From: Nonomuraea jabiensis
GTDB taxonomy: Bacteria; Actinomycetota; Actinomycetes; Streptosporangiales; Streptosporangiaceae
Direction of reading: 5' to 3'
Assembly (NCBI RefSeq): GCF_014204795.1
Contig: NZ_JACHMB010000001.1
Location: 3,844,001-3,908,000 of the forward strand
DNA: 64,000 nt
Shown: one piece after another, positions 1 to 8,323 of the stretch
Position numbering within the stretch: position 1 is the stretch's first letter
Layout: the number at the start of each line of letters is the position of its first letter
Program-made: the position numbers and the translations under genes
Notes under the pieces: generated by a model
Seen by the model: the letters and a program-made list of their open reading frames with translations, nothing else
What the model was told of the DNA's origin: nothing
The model's database searches: none

Positions 1-2
1 AG

Positions 3-692
3 ATGCGGACGCATCCTGAGATCTTCCTGACCCGGGCAGAAGCTGAGCGGGCGCTGTGGGAGATGGCCCGTGACGGCAGGGCGGATTCCGATCAAGATCG
101 CCGGTTCCGTGCCATGGTCCTGCTGGCCACGTTCGCGAGTCTCCGGTGGGGAGAGGTCAGCGCGCTGCGTCGGATGGACGTGGACCTCGTCGTCAAGGCC
201 GTTCGCGTGCGTGTCGCCTTCGTGGAACGCTCCACAGGTGGGCTGCTCCTCGGGCCTCCCAAGTCCAAGGCGGGCCGGCGGACCGTGGGCATCCCCGAGA
301 GCATCATCCCCGTCCTCAAAGAGCACATGGACACCTACGTCCAGGACGAGCCGGCGGCACTGATGTTCCCGGCCGCGAAGGGCGGGCCGATGCGGCGTAG
401 TGGGTTCAACACCCGTACGCGCTGGGTGGACGTGGTCAAGGACATGGGGCTCCCCGGCCTGCACTTCCACGATCTCCGTCACACCGGGAACATGCTGGCC
501 GCGATGTCGGGGGCCGGTCTCAAGGATCTGATGGCCCGGATGGGGCACGACAACGTCAGGGCGGCCATGATCTACCAGCACGCGGTCAGGGGCGCTGACC
601 AGGCGATCACGAATGCCATCGATCAGCAGCTCAAGCAGCACGACGAGGGCGACGATGACGGCTCGGCGAGTGTGCTGACTCCCGTGGGCTAA
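3..692 (+). CDS. Tyrosine recombinase / integrase, catalytic domain (5' end off window)
   Basis: Site-specific tyrosine recombinase that would integrate or excise a mobile element. The visible 229 residues are the catalytic domain. The full set of active-site residues can be seen: Arg48 in SLRWGE, Lys87/89 in PKSKAGRR, His156 and Arg159 in HFHDLRHTG, His182 in MGHDN and nucleophile Tyr191 in MIYQHA. The N-terminal core-binding and arm-binding domains are not visible, so the gene very probably starts before base 1; the ATG at 3 is only the first in-frame one. It ends 94 bases before the 3' end of a tRNA-Gly gene. An int gene beside a tRNA is the usual arrangement at the edge of an integrated element. 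Such actinobacterial elements include AICEs and prophages; which kind this is cannot be told here. Confidence 0.9.
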   Translation: MRTHPEIFLTRAEAERALWEMARDGRADSDQDRRFRAMVLLATFASLRWGEVSALRRMDVDLVVKAVRVRVAFVERSTGGLLLGPPKSKAGRRTVGIPESIIPVLKEHMDTYVQDEPAALMFPAAKGGPMRRSGFNTRTRWVDVVKDMGLPGLHFHDLRHTGNMLAAMSGAGLKDLMARMGHDNVRAAMIYQHAVRGADQAITNAIDQQLKQHDEGDDDGSASVLTPVG

Positions 693-740
693 TTGCACGC
701 CAATTGCACGGAAGATCGAAGAGAGCCCCACAAACGATCA

Positions 741-774
741 AAGCCAGGTCGGGAATCCATCCCTGGCCTGGCTT
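741..774 (+). terminator. Hairpin terminator after the integrase
   Basis: Eight-base stem AAGCCAGG (741-748) pairs with CCTGGCTT (767-774) around an 18-base loop and runs into TTTT on the plus strand. It sits between the integrase stop and the tRNA 3' end, so it can end the integrase transcript and may also serve the converging tRNA transcript. Confidence 0.6.
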
Positions 775-785
775 TTCATACTGAG

Positions 786-856
786 AGCGGGTGACGGGAA
801 TCGAACCCGCGCTGTCAGCTTGGGAAGCTGATGTTCTGCCATTGAACTACACCCGC
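786..856 (-). tRNA. tRNA-Gly (anticodon CCC)
   Basis: Read on the minus strand, the acceptor stem GCGGGTG pairs with CACCCGC. The T-arm contains GGTTCGATTCC. The anticodon loop is TTCCCAA, giving anticodon CCC (codon GGG), held by a TCAGC/GCTGA stem. The gene is 71 nt including the discriminator base and no CCA is encoded. Its 3' end faces the integrase. This is the usual insertion target of tyrosine integrases, so an attachment core probably overlaps the 3' part of this gene (inference). Confidence 0.95.
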
Positions 857-955
857 GTGCGACCCGAAGCCGCGTCCCCCACTGTAGCGGAAACTTGGCG
901 TACAACAGCAATCCCGACCCCACAGAGTTTCCGATCGGGCGGTAGGTTGCTCTCC

Positions 956-1531
956 GTGCTGCTATCTGACCGCGACATCCTCGCCGAGATCGAAGCCGGC
1001 CGGCTCGGGCTTGATCCGTTCGATCTGGACATGATCCAGCCCTCCAGCCTCGACGTACGGCTTGACCGGTTCTTCCGGGTGTTCGAGAACCACCGGTACC
1101 CGCACATCGACCCCTCGGTGGAGCAGCCGGATCTGACGCGGATGGTCGAGCCGGATGGGGATGAGCCGTTCATCCTGCATCCGGGGGAGTTCGTGCTGGC
1201 CTCCACCTATGAGGTGGTGACGCTGCCGGATGATCTGGCGTCGCGGCTGGAGGGGAAGAGTTCGCTGGGGCGGCTCGGGTTGCTGACGCATTCGACGGCG
1301 GGGTTCATTGATCCGGGGTTCAGCGGGCATGTCACGTTGGAGTTGTCGAACGTGGCCACGTTGCCGATCAAGTTGTGGCCGGGGATGAAGATCGGGCAGT
1401 TGTGCGTGTTCCGGCTCAGCTCGCCTGCCGAGCATCCGTACGGGTCGGAGAAGTACGGGTCGCGCTACCAGGGGCAGCGGGGGCCGACGCCGTCGCGGTC
1501 GTTCCGGGACTTCCATCGGACCAAGGTTTGA
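956..1531 (+). CDS. dcd: dCTP deaminase (possibly bifunctional deaminase/dUTPase)
   Basis: Converts dCTP to dUTP in the cytosol for thymidylate synthesis; actinobacterial members often also hydrolyse dUTP to dUMP. The 191-residue length matches the family. The signature EGKSSLGRLGLLTHSTAG holds the nucleotide-binding Lys-Ser-Ser and the general-base Glu, followed by FIDPGFSGHVTLELSN. The C-terminal KYGSRYQGQRGPTPSR is the usual phosphate-contact tail. The chosen start is GTG at 956 because the protein then begins VLLSDRDI as in homologues; the open frame extends upstream to 791 but would overlap the tRNA. Only a weak GGTAGG lies upstream. It is transcribed away from tRNA-Gly. Confidence 0.95.
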   Translation: MLLSDRDILAEIEAGRLGLDPFDLDMIQPSSLDVRLDRFFRVFENHRYPHIDPSVEQPDLTRMVEPDGDEPFILHPGEFVLASTYEVVTLPDDLASRLEGKSSLGRLGLLTHSTAGFIDPGFSGHVTLELSNVATLPIKLWPGMKIGQLCVFRLSSPAEHPYGSEKYGSRYQGQRGPTPSRSFRDFHRTKV

Positions 1532-1628
1532 TATCGGTCCCCCGGTAAGGAGACAAAAAAGACATCAAAGTACCCTCTGTCCCGGGTGTTGCACAACATA
1601 CGCAGGGTAACCAGTAGGAGAAGGGGAC

Positions 1629-1724
1629 ATGAAGTTCGCATTTCGCCTGGTAGCCCGTACCCTTTCCACGGACCATCCCCGCACATCTGGAGAACGACGT
1701 GCGCCTGCGTCTCACGCCACGTGA
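1629..1724 (+). CDS. Short upstream ORF overlapping the DUF47 start
   Basis: A 31-codon frame starting MKFAFRLVARTL has a very good ribosome binding site, AGGAGAAGGGGAC, directly before its ATG. It ends 26 bases inside the following gene in another frame. The overlap suggests a regulatory upstream ORF that couples or limits translation of the PhoU-like gene. No homologue is recognised, and the strong Shine-Dalgarno site is the only evidence that it is translated. Confidence 0.35.
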   Translation: MKFAFRLVARTLSTDHPRTSGERRAPASHAT

Positions 1725-2316
1725 GGACAGCTACTACGACCTGTTCGCAGACTCCGCGAACAACCTGGTCACCGCATCCCGTTTGCTGGTAGAGATCATT
1801 AGTGACGGATCGGACAGGGAAGCCCTGGCCGAGAAGATGCGCGCTTGCGAGCACGCTGGGGACGAACGCACCCATGCGATCATGAACCGGCTGAATGAGA
1901 GCTTTATCACTCCGTTCGACCGTGAGGACATCTACCGGCTCGCGTCCAACCTCGACGACGTGATGGACGCCATGGAGGCGGCCTCCGACCTCATCGTCCT
2001 GTACCAGCTCGACCACCTGCCGAAAGACGTGGTCAGGCAGGTCGAGGTGCTGGAGCGGGCCGCCGAGCTGACGGCCGAGGCGATGCCGCGGCTGCGGTCC
2101 ATGAAGAACCTCAACGAGTACTGGATCGAGGTCAACCGCCTGGAGAACCAGGGTGACCAGGTCTACCGGAGGCTGCTGGCCAAGCTGTTCAGCGGCGAGT
2201 ACGACGCGCTCACCGTCATGAAGATGAAGGAGGTCGTCGACGCCCTCGAAGAGGCGGCCGACGCCTTCGAGCACGTGGCCAACACCGTCGAGTCAATCGC
2301 GGTCAAGGAAAGCTAG
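1699..2316 (+). CDS. DUF47 / PhoU-like protein
   Basis: A 205-residue, largely helical protein of the DUF47 (TIGR00153, PhoU-like) family, which commonly regulates an adjacent Pit phosphate permease. The conserved start MRLRLTPREDSYYDLF and the acidic metal-binding-type motifs EHAGDERTH and ENQGDQVYR are visible. The start is GTG at 1699 with GGAG a few bases upstream. The gene is followed after 8 bases by pit, so the two are almost certainly one operon. The role in phosphate uptake is inferred from family and neighbour. The leader contains a separate 31-codon ORF overlapping this start. Confidence 0.88.
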   Translation: MRLRLTPREDSYYDLFADSANNLVTASRLLVEIISDGSDREALAEKMRACEHAGDERTHAIMNRLNESFITPFDREDIYRLASNLDDVMDAMEAASDLIVLYQLDHLPKDVVRQVEVLERAAELTAEAMPRLRSMKNLNEYWIEVNRLENQGDQVYRRLLAKLFSGEYDALTVMKMKEVVDALEEAADAFEHVANTVESIAVKES

Positions 2317-2324
2317 GCCCAGTA

Positions 2325-3329
2325 GTGGACCTTACGCTCGCCCTCGTCATCGGCGTGGTCGTCATCTCTTTGGCGTTCGACTACACCAACGGGTTCCATG
2401 ACGCGGCGAACGCCATCGCAACCTCCGTCTCGACCCGGGCCCTGACCCCCAGGGCCGCGCTGTTCATGGCCGCGGCCATGAACTTCATCGGCGCCCACCT
2501 GGGCACCCAGGTCGCGCAGACGGTCGGCAAGGGGATCATCGACGCTCCGGACGGCCCCCACGGACTGGTCGTCGTGGCCTCGGCGCTCATCGGCGCGATC
2601 GCCTGGAACCTGATCACGTGGTACTTCGGCCTGCCCTCCTCCTCCAGTCACGCCCTCATCGGCGGCCTGGTGGGCGCCGCCCTGGCCTCGGCCAGCGTGG
2701 TGCACTGGGACGGCGTGGTCGACAAGGTCGTCATCCCGATGGTGCTGTCGCCGCTGATCGGGTTCACGCTGGCGGCCGCGATCATGATCGCAATTTACTG
2801 GATCTTCCGCAACAGCCAGCCGGGCAAGACCAACCGCGGCTTCCGCTACGCGCAGACCGTCTCGGCCGCCGCCATGGCGCTCGGGCACGGCCTGCAGGAC
2901 GCGCAGAAGACCATGGGTGTCATCTTCCTGGCGCTCACCGTCGGCGGGTTCGCCCAACCGTCCGACCCCATCCCGCAGTGGGTCATCCTGGCCGCCGCCG
3001 GGGCGATCTCGCTGGGGACGTACGCGGGCGGCTGGCGCATCATGCGTACGCTGGGCCGGCGCATCATCGCGCTCGACCCGCCCCAGGGCTTCGCCGCGGA
3101 GTCGGCGGCGGCGACGGTCCTGTACGGGGCCGCCATCGGGTTCGGGGCGCCGATCTCCACCACGCACACGATCACCACGGCGATCATGGGCGTGGGGGCC
3201 ACCAAGCGGCTCAGCGCCGTGCGGTGGGGGATCGCCGGGAACATCGTGACCGCCTGGATCCTGACCATCCCGGCCGCCGCCCTGGTGGCCGCCGTCTCCT
3301 ACTTCATCCTTCACTCGCTCGTGGAGTAG
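2325..3329 (+). CDS. pit: Low-affinity inorganic phosphate transporter, PiT family
   Basis: Membrane symporter that imports phosphate (usually as a metal-phosphate complex) using the proton gradient. The protein has 334 residues with about ten hydrophobic segments. The two inverted PiT signatures are visible: FDYTNGFHDAANAIAT near residue 20 and a second copy around GHGLQDAQKTMGVI. Loop motifs LPSSSSHALIGGL and GAPISTTHTI are also typical. The start is GTG at 2325, 8 bases after the DUF47 stop. The 3' end overlaps the converging mshD gene by 26 bases. Confidence 0.95.
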   Translation: MDLTLALVIGVVVISLAFDYTNGFHDAANAIATSVSTRALTPRAALFMAAAMNFIGAHLGTQVAQTVGKGIIDAPDGPHGLVVVASALIGAIAWNLITWYFGLPSSSSHALIGGLVGAALASASVVHWDGVVDKVVIPMVLSPLIGFTLAAAIMIAIYWIFRNSQPGKTNRGFRYAQTVSAAAMALGHGLQDAQKTMGVIFLALTVGGFAQPSDPIPQWVILAAAGAISLGTYAGGWRIMRTLGRRIIALDPPQGFAAESAAATVLYGAAIGFGAPISTTHTITTAIMGVGATKRLSAVRWGIAGNIVTAWILTIPAAALVAAVSYFILHSLVE

Positions 3330-4242
3330 CGGCCTCCCCGGCGGGCGCGTACATCACGTCCACGTCCCAGCGGTTGAAGCCGAGCGACTCGTACAACCTG
3401 ATCGCCGCCGTGTTGGCCTCGTCCACGTACAGCATCGCCTGGGCGAGGCCGCGCGAGCGCAGGTGGCACAGCCCGGCCAGGGTCAGCGTCCGGCCCAGGC
3501 CGGTGCCCTGCTGCGTGGGATCGACGCCCACGACGTACACCTCTCCCAGGGGCTCGTGGCCGTGGGACGAGGAGCCGTGGATCTTCGTCCAGTGGAAGCC
3601 GGCCAGCCGGTCGCCGCGGAAGGCCAGGAAGAACCCCTCCGGGTCGAACCAGGGCTCCTGCTCGCGGCGGAGCAGGTCGTCCATCGTCCAGGCGCCCTGC
3701 TCGGGGTGGTGGGCGAAGGCGGCGGCGTTGACCTTGAGCCAGGCCTCCTCGTCCTGACCCGGTACGAACGTGCGCAGCTCTACCCCGTCCGGCAGGGCGG
3801 AAGCCTCAAGAGGGGCGAAGAGGGAGCGGCGCATCTGCCAGAGCGAGCGCACCCGCTCGAAGCCGAACGCGGCCGCCAGCGCCCCGGCGCCCTCGTGGTC
3901 GCCGTGCGCCCACAGGCGCGGCCGCCCGTCCGCCAGCTCCGTGACCGCCCTCAGCAGGCGCGCGCCGTGGCCCTGACGGCGGTGGGCGGGGTGGATGACG
4001 AGCTCGGCGCTCGGGCCCTCGACCTCGTCCGTCGGGTCGATGTGGGCGTAGCCCACGAGGGTGCCGTCCGCCTCCAGGAGCAGGGACCGGGCCTGCGGGT
4101 CGCCGCCGTAGCGGAGATGGAGCATCACGTGCTCGTTGAGCGGGCGGACGCCGTCGGCCTCCGTCGCCGCCTCCACCAGGCCGAGCACCGCGGCGACCTC
4201 GGTGTCATCGAGCCGTTCCCTGACCTTCACATGCTCGCCCAC
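3304..4242 (-). CDS. mshD: Mycothiol synthase
   Basis: Final enzyme of mycothiol synthesis, acetylating Cys-GlcN-Ins with acetyl-CoA. Its 312 residues match MshD length and hold two tandem GNAT domains. The N-terminal one has HPAHRRQGHGARLL; the C-terminal, catalytic one has VGVDPTQQGTGLGRTLT and the usual end of the fold NTAAIRLYESLGF. The open frame runs far upstream, but GTG at 4242 has an excellent AAGGAGGG site just before it and gives a normal-length protein. Its presence marks the host as an actinobacterium. It converges on pit, with 26 bases of overlap. Confidence 0.95.
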   Translation of the reverse strand: MGEHVKVRERLDDTEVAAVLGLVEAATEADGVRPLNEHVMLHLRYGGDPQARSLLLEADGTLVGYAHIDPTDEVEGPSAELVIHPAHRRQGHGARLLRAVTELADGRPRLWAHGDHEGAGALAAAFGFERVRSLWQMRRSLFAPLEASALPDGVELRTFVPGQDEEAWLKVNAAAFAHHPEQGAWTMDDLLRREQEPWFDPEGFFLAFRGDRLAGFHWTKIHGSSSHGHEPLGEVYVVGVDPTQQGTGLGRTLTLAGLCHLRSRGLAQAMLYVDEANTAAIRLYESLGFNRWDVDVMYAPAGEAATPRASEG

Positions 4243-4404
4243 AGGCCCTCCTTCGCTGCGAGCGATCACCTGGCGCCAATCCCATCGTTCGCTCACAGAA
4301 CGAACTCTAGGCGTATGACTGGCAAATAACGCCATGTGACAACCTGACAAATCGTTACCTTTGCGACATTGGCTGCATAGGTTCCCGCCGTAACGTCTTG
4401 GGCC
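4243..4404. promoter_or_regulatory. Divergent promoter region between mshD and the 5'-nucleotidase
   Basis: These 162 bases separate two divergent genes and are noticeably more AT-rich than the surroundings. An inverted repeat GTTCG (4287-4291) / CGAAC (4301-4305) lies near the mshD side. No convincing -35/-10 pair or Pho box can be assigned by eye. Confidence 0.35.
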
Positions 4405-6192
4405 ATGACGTCTCGTTCCTTCCTCCGGCTGGCGCTGGCCGGAGCCGTCGCCTCGGGTGCGGTCATGCTCGCCACGCTCCCGGCGGACGCGAGCAAAGCC
4501 CCTCGTACGGTGCCCGTACGGCTGCTCGCGCTCAACGACTTCCACGGCAACCTCGAACCCCCCACCGGATCCTCCGGCCGCATGGTGGACGAGAACGGCC
4601 AGACCGTGGACGCCGGTGGCGCCGCGTACGTCGCCACCCACATGAAGGCCCTGGCCGACAAGAACACCATCGCCGTGGCCCAGGGCGACCTCATCGGGGC
4701 GACGCCGCTGATCTCGGCGGCCTACCACGACGAGCCGTCGGTCGAGTTCCTGGGCAAGCTGGGGCTCAAGGTGGCCGCGGTGGGCAACCACGAGTTCGAC
4801 GAGGGCTACACCGAGCTGCGGCGCATCATGAAGGGCGGCTGCCACCCGGTGGACGGCTGCTCGCCCGCCGGCCCGTGGAAGGGCGCGACGTTCGACTACG
4901 TGGGCGCGAACGTCCTGTTCAAGAACCGCAACGAGAAGACCGACGCGCTCGCCGCCCTCGGCGGCTCGGACTCGGCGCAGGTCAAGCAGGTCCTGTCGGA
5001 CTGGGGCGTGCCCGCGCTGCCGCCGGTCAGCATCAAGTGGATGAACGGCGTGCCGATCGGCTTCATCGGCCTCGTCACGCAGACCACGCCGAACATCGTC
5101 ACGGCCGAGGGGATCAAGGACCTCAAGTTCGTGGACGAGGTGAAGGCCGCGAACGTCGCCTCGAAGCTGCTCAAGCTCGTCGGGGTGAAGGCGCAGGTCG
5201 TCCTGGTGCACGAGGGTGACCAGGTGAACGCGGGCCAGTCGCCCGACGCCTGCAGCGCCGTCCCGGGGGCGGGCAACCGCATCGCCACGCAGGTGGACCC
5301 GGAGATCGACGTGGTGCTCAGCGGGCACTCCCACCAGGCGTACCTGTGCAAGGTCAAGGACCCGGCGGGCAACGACCGCGTCTACTCGCAGGGCGGCTCG
5401 TTCGGGCGGGTCATCACGCAGGTGGACCTGAACGTGAACGTCAAGACGCGGGACATCGACCGCGCCTCGGTCGTCGCAGACAACCACGTGGTGACCCGGA
5501 CAGTCACCCCGGATCCCGAAATTTCGGCGTTCGTGCAGACGTGGAAGGACCGCGTCGCCCCCGTCGCCAACAAGCCCGTCGGCAAGATCACCGCCGACAT
5601 CACGAACACGGCCGCGCCCTCCGGCGAGTCCGCGCTCGGCGACCTCATCGCCGACGGCCAGCTGGCCGCGACGAAGACCGGCGGCAACGCCCAGATCGCC
5701 CTGATGAACCCGGGCGGCGTGCGGGCGTCCCTGACGTACGCGTCGTCCCCGGCCAACGAGGGCGACGGCGTCGTCACGTACGGCGAGGCGTTCACCGTGC
5801 AGCCGTTCAACAACCTCATGCAGGTCGTCACGCTCACGGGTGCCCAGCTCAAGACCGTGCTCGAGCAGCAGTTCACCGGCGGGCCCAACAACCAGCCGTT
5901 CGCCAAGATCCTGCAGCCGTCGTCGAACTTCACCTACACCTACAGCCGGAGCGCCGCCTGGGGCTCCAAGGTGTCGAACATGAAGATCGACGGGGTGCCG
6001 GTGACGGACACGCAGTCGATCCGGGTCGCCGCGAACAACTTCCTCGTGGGCGGCGGTGACGCCTTCGCGGGCTTCAAGGACGGCACCGACCTGTGGAGCG
6101 GGCCGCTGGACATCGACGCCTTCGTCGAGCAGCTCGGCAAGGACAACCCCATCGCCCCGCCGGCCACCACCCGAATCACCGCCGTCGACTGA
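4405..6192 (+). CDS. Secreted 5'-nucleotidase / metallophosphatase (UshA-type)
   Basis: Extracellular bifunctional-type nucleotidase that releases phosphate from nucleotides or nucleotide sugars. The 595-residue protein starts with a signal peptide (charged start, then a hydrophobic run to about residue 25 ending in ADAS). The N-terminal metallophosphoesterase domain shows LNDFHGN, AQGDLIG, GNHEFDEG and SGHSHQ, the dimetal ligands. The C-terminal 5'-nucleotidase domain shows ALGDLIADGQ, NPGGVRA and NNFLVGGGD for nucleoside binding. No membrane or LPXTG anchor is seen at the C-terminus, so it is probably released. Proximity to pit and the DUF47 gene suggests phosphate scavenging, but direct phosphate control cannot be shown. 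Confidence 0.92.
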   Translation: MTSRSFLRLALAGAVASGAVMLATLPADASKAPRTVPVRLLALNDFHGNLEPPTGSSGRMVDENGQTVDAGGAAYVATHMKALADKNTIAVAQGDLIGATPLISAAYHDEPSVEFLGKLGLKVAAVGNHEFDEGYTELRRIMKGGCHPVDGCSPAGPWKGATFDYVGANVLFKNRNEKTDALAALGGSDSAQVKQVLSDWGVPALPPVSIKWMNGVPIGFIGLVTQTTPNIVTAEGIKDLKFVDEVKAANVASKLLKLVGVKAQVVLVHEGDQVNAGQSPDACSAVPGAGNRIATQVDPEIDVVLSGHSHQAYLCKVKDPAGNDRVYSQGGSFGRVITQVDLNVNVKTRDIDRASVVADNHVVTRTVTPDPEISAFVQTWKDRVAPVANKPVGKITADITNTAAPSGESALGDLIADGQLAATKTGGNAQIALMNPGGVRASLTYASSPANEGDGVVTYGEAFTVQPFNNLMQVVTLTGAQLKTVLEQQFTGGPNNQPFAKILQPSSNFTYTYSRSAAWGSKVSNMKIDGVPVTDTQSIRVAANNFLVGGGDAFAGFKDGTDLWSGPLDIDAFVEQLGKDNPIAPPATTRITAVD

Positions 6193-6195
6193 TCC

Positions 6196-6289
6196 GTGAT
6201 CCCGGTGATCACCACCGGGATCACTGTCGTCGACCGACCCGTCTTTTCTCCGGCCCGCCCGTTTCCTCTCGGGCGGGCCGCCCTCTTTT
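6196..6289 (+). terminator. Two hairpins after the 5'-nucleotidase gene
   Basis: The first is an 11-base stem, GTGATCCCGGT (6196-6206) with ACCGGGATCAC (6214-6224), without a T-run. The second pairs GGCCCGCCCG (6252-6261) with CGGGCGGGCC (6270-6279) and is followed by a CTCTTTTC tract. Together they make a strong transcription stop. Confidence 0.75.
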
Positions 6290-6445
6290 CGCCCGCTTTT
6301 CTCCGTGCGGCCCGTCTCCCGCCGCACGTGGTTTTTCATCCTGTACGGCAGAGCACGGCCGGCACCACCCGCCGCACGTGGCACAGGACCTCCAGGGTGA
6401 CGCCCGCTGACCCGCACGGGGCCGGCCGCCGTAACGGCGCACCCA

Positions 6446-6751
6446 TCAGCGCTTCCAGGCCAGCCACTTGCGCGCCACCTCCGCCTCCAGGTCCACCCCG
6501 TGATGGTGGGCCAGGAGGACCACGTGGCACAGCACGTCGGCCAGCTCCTCCCGGAAGCCCGCGTCGAGCTCGTCCGCCGTGCGCCCCTTGGTCCTGGCCC
6601 GGCCCGAGCGCATGAGGAACGCCTGGGTCAGCTCGCCGATCTCCTCCTGGAGCTTGAGCAGGAACCAGGTGTCGTCGCGCTCGATCCCGAGCTGGTCCGC
6701 GTACCGGCTGGAAATGGGTTCGATCTCGGCGGCGAGCTGGCGCAGATCCAT
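6446..6751 (-). CDS. MazG-like nucleotide pyrophosphohydrolase
   Basis: Small (101-residue), all-alpha NTP pyrophosphohydrolase of the MazG-like group, probably cleansing non-canonical nucleotides. The metal-binding motifs are clear: KLQEEIGELTQA followed by FREELADVLCHVVLLAHHHG, i.e. the ExxE ... ExxD pattern. It is followed on the same strand by nothing and preceded (30 bases) by the end of a histidine kinase gene, so the two may be cotranscribed. Substrate is unknown. Confidence 0.85.
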   Translation of the reverse strand: MDLRQLAAEIEPISSRYADQLGIERDDTWFLLKLQEEIGELTQAFLMRSGRARTKGRTADELDAGFREELADVLCHVVLLAHHHGVDLEAEVARKWLAWKR

Positions 6752-6781
6752 GGGCGCGAGCCTACGGCAGACCGCGATCGA

Positions 6782-8185
6782 TCACGGCTTCCCGTAAAGG
6801 GGGAGGGTGACCACGAAGCGGGCCCCGGGGAAGTGGTCGGCGACGGTGACGGTGCCGCCGTGGGCCGTGGCGATGTCGCGGCACAGGGCCAGGCCGAGGC
6901 CGCTGCCGCCCTTGTCCTTGGCGCGGGCGGGGGCCAGGCGGGTGAAGCGTTCGAAGACGCGCTCCCTGTCCTGCGGCGGGATGCCGTCGCCGTCGTCGGT
7001 CACGGTGACGATCACCTTGTCGCCTTCCACCGCGACCTCCAGGTCGATCCGGGTGGCGGCGTGCCGGGTGGCGTTGTCGAGCAGGTTGGTCAGCAGCCGG
7101 TCGAGCTGCATGGGGGAGCCGTAGACGGGGGCCGAGGCGCACAGGTCGGGGAGGATGGGCACCCGGCCGCCCGCGCGGCGGCGGATCTGGTCCTCGGCGA
7201 CGCGGACCAGGTCCACCACGCGGCGCTCGCTGACCGCGCCGGCGTCCAGCCGGGCCAGCATCAGCAGCTCGTCGATGATGCCGGTCAGGCGGTCGGCGGC
7301 GGCCAGCGCCTGCTCGCCGGTGGCCCTCCAGTCGGTCTCGTCGGGATAGGCGCTGGCCACCTCCAGCTGGGCGCGCAGGGCCGAGATGGGGCTGCGCAGC
7401 TCGTGGGAGGCGTCGGCGACGAAGCGGCGCTGGGTCTCGGCGGAGCGTTCGAGGCGGTCGAGGGTGTCGTTGGTGGTGGTGGCCAGGTCGGTGATCTCGT
7501 CGCCGGTGTCGGGCACGGGTACGCGCCTGCTGAGGTCCTGGCCGGTGATCTCGGCCATTTCCGCGCGGATGCGTTCGACGGGGCGCAACGCGGACCCGAC
7601 CGAGATCCAGGTGATGCCGGCCACGCTCACCAGGACGAGCGGAGTGCCAATGAATACCAGGACATATATCCATTTGAGGGCTCGGTCCACATCGGTCAGC
7701 GAGGACGCCCCGTAGACCGTCACGGGGCCCCCAGGGGTCTGCGTCGTCAGGGCCATGACGAGGTAGTGGGTCTCGGGCTCGTCGGGGTTGCGGGACACGG
7801 TGCGCTCGGCGAAGCGGACGGTGTGGGGCCAGACGGGCCTGAGGTCCGCCAGCCGCAGGCCCTGGGCCGGGTCGGGACTGCTCGCGAGCAGCCTGCCGTC
7901 CGCCGTGAACACCTGGAGGATGTGGACGCGTGACGGCGTCTCCAGCACCCGGGGCAGGGTCCCGGCCCGCGCCTCGGCGGCGACCCGCCGTACGGCCAGC
8001 TCGACCCTCGCCTGGACCACGCCGCGCAGGTTGTCGGGGATGGTGGCGAGCGTGATGGTGGCGGTCGCGATGAAGACCACGGCCGCTATCAAGGTCGCGA
8101 CCGTGGTCAGCCGTGCGCGGATCGAGCGTGGAAACAGCCGTCTCACCATCCCGTCCCGTCCCAACTGCATCACTGTCTGTGACAT
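6782..8185 (-). CDS. Sensor histidine kinase (orphan)
   Basis: Membrane two-component sensor of 467 residues. It has a transmembrane segment at about 30-49, an extracellular sensor loop (about 50-170), a second membrane helix at about 172-197, then a HAMP linker (SALRPVERIRAEMAEI). The phosphoacceptor is His261 in ADASHELRSPIS, and the ATPase domain shows NLLDNATRHA, DDGDGIP, FERFTR and GGSGLGLAL. No response regulator gene is adjacent, so the partner is unknown. Start choice is uncertain: ATG 8185 has no good ribosome site, while the in-frame ATG at 8149 follows GGGACGGG. Confidence 0.92.
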   Translation of the reverse strand: MSQTVMQLGRDGMVRRLFPRSIRARLTTVATLIAAVVFIATATITLATIPDNLRGVVQARVELAVRRVAAEARAGTLPRVLETPSRVHILQVFTADGRLLASSPDPAQGLRLADLRPVWPHTVRFAERTVSRNPDEPETHYLVMALTTQTPGGPVTVYGASSLTDVDRALKWIYVLVFIGTPLVLVSVAGITWISVGSALRPVERIRAEMAEITGQDLSRRVPVPDTGDEITDLATTTNDTLDRLERSAETQRRFVADASHELRSPISALRAQLEVASAYPDETDWRATGEQALAAADRLTGIIDELLMLARLDAGAVSERRVVDLVRVAEDQIRRRAGGRVPILPDLCASAPVYGSPMQLDRLLTNLLDNATRHAATRIDLEVAVEGDKVIVTVTDDGDGIPPQDRERVFERFTRLAPARAKDKGGSGLGLALCRDIATAHGGTVTVADHFPGARFVVTLPLYGKP

Positions 8186-8323
8186 TTACCCGTGCACGGC
8201 CGTCGCAACATGACCGGACGCCCGCCCGAGGCCACCGGCACCACCTGCGTTTTCGCTGGTGGCGATTCCGCTCAGGGCGTGCACACCTACCGCGTCCGGG
8301 CCCGGTGGGACATGGTGGATGCC

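Noticed and set aside
4243..4404. Possible Pho box before the 5'-nucleotidase gene
   Set aside because: GTTC-like pieces occur but no clear tandem GTTCAYC repeats; phosphate control cannot be claimed from the sequence.
3304..6417. A 1037-residue minus-strand open frame containing mshD
   Set aside because: Everything upstream of 4242 is antisense to the 5'-nucleotidase gene; GTG 4242 has a strong ribosome site and gives the normal MshD length.
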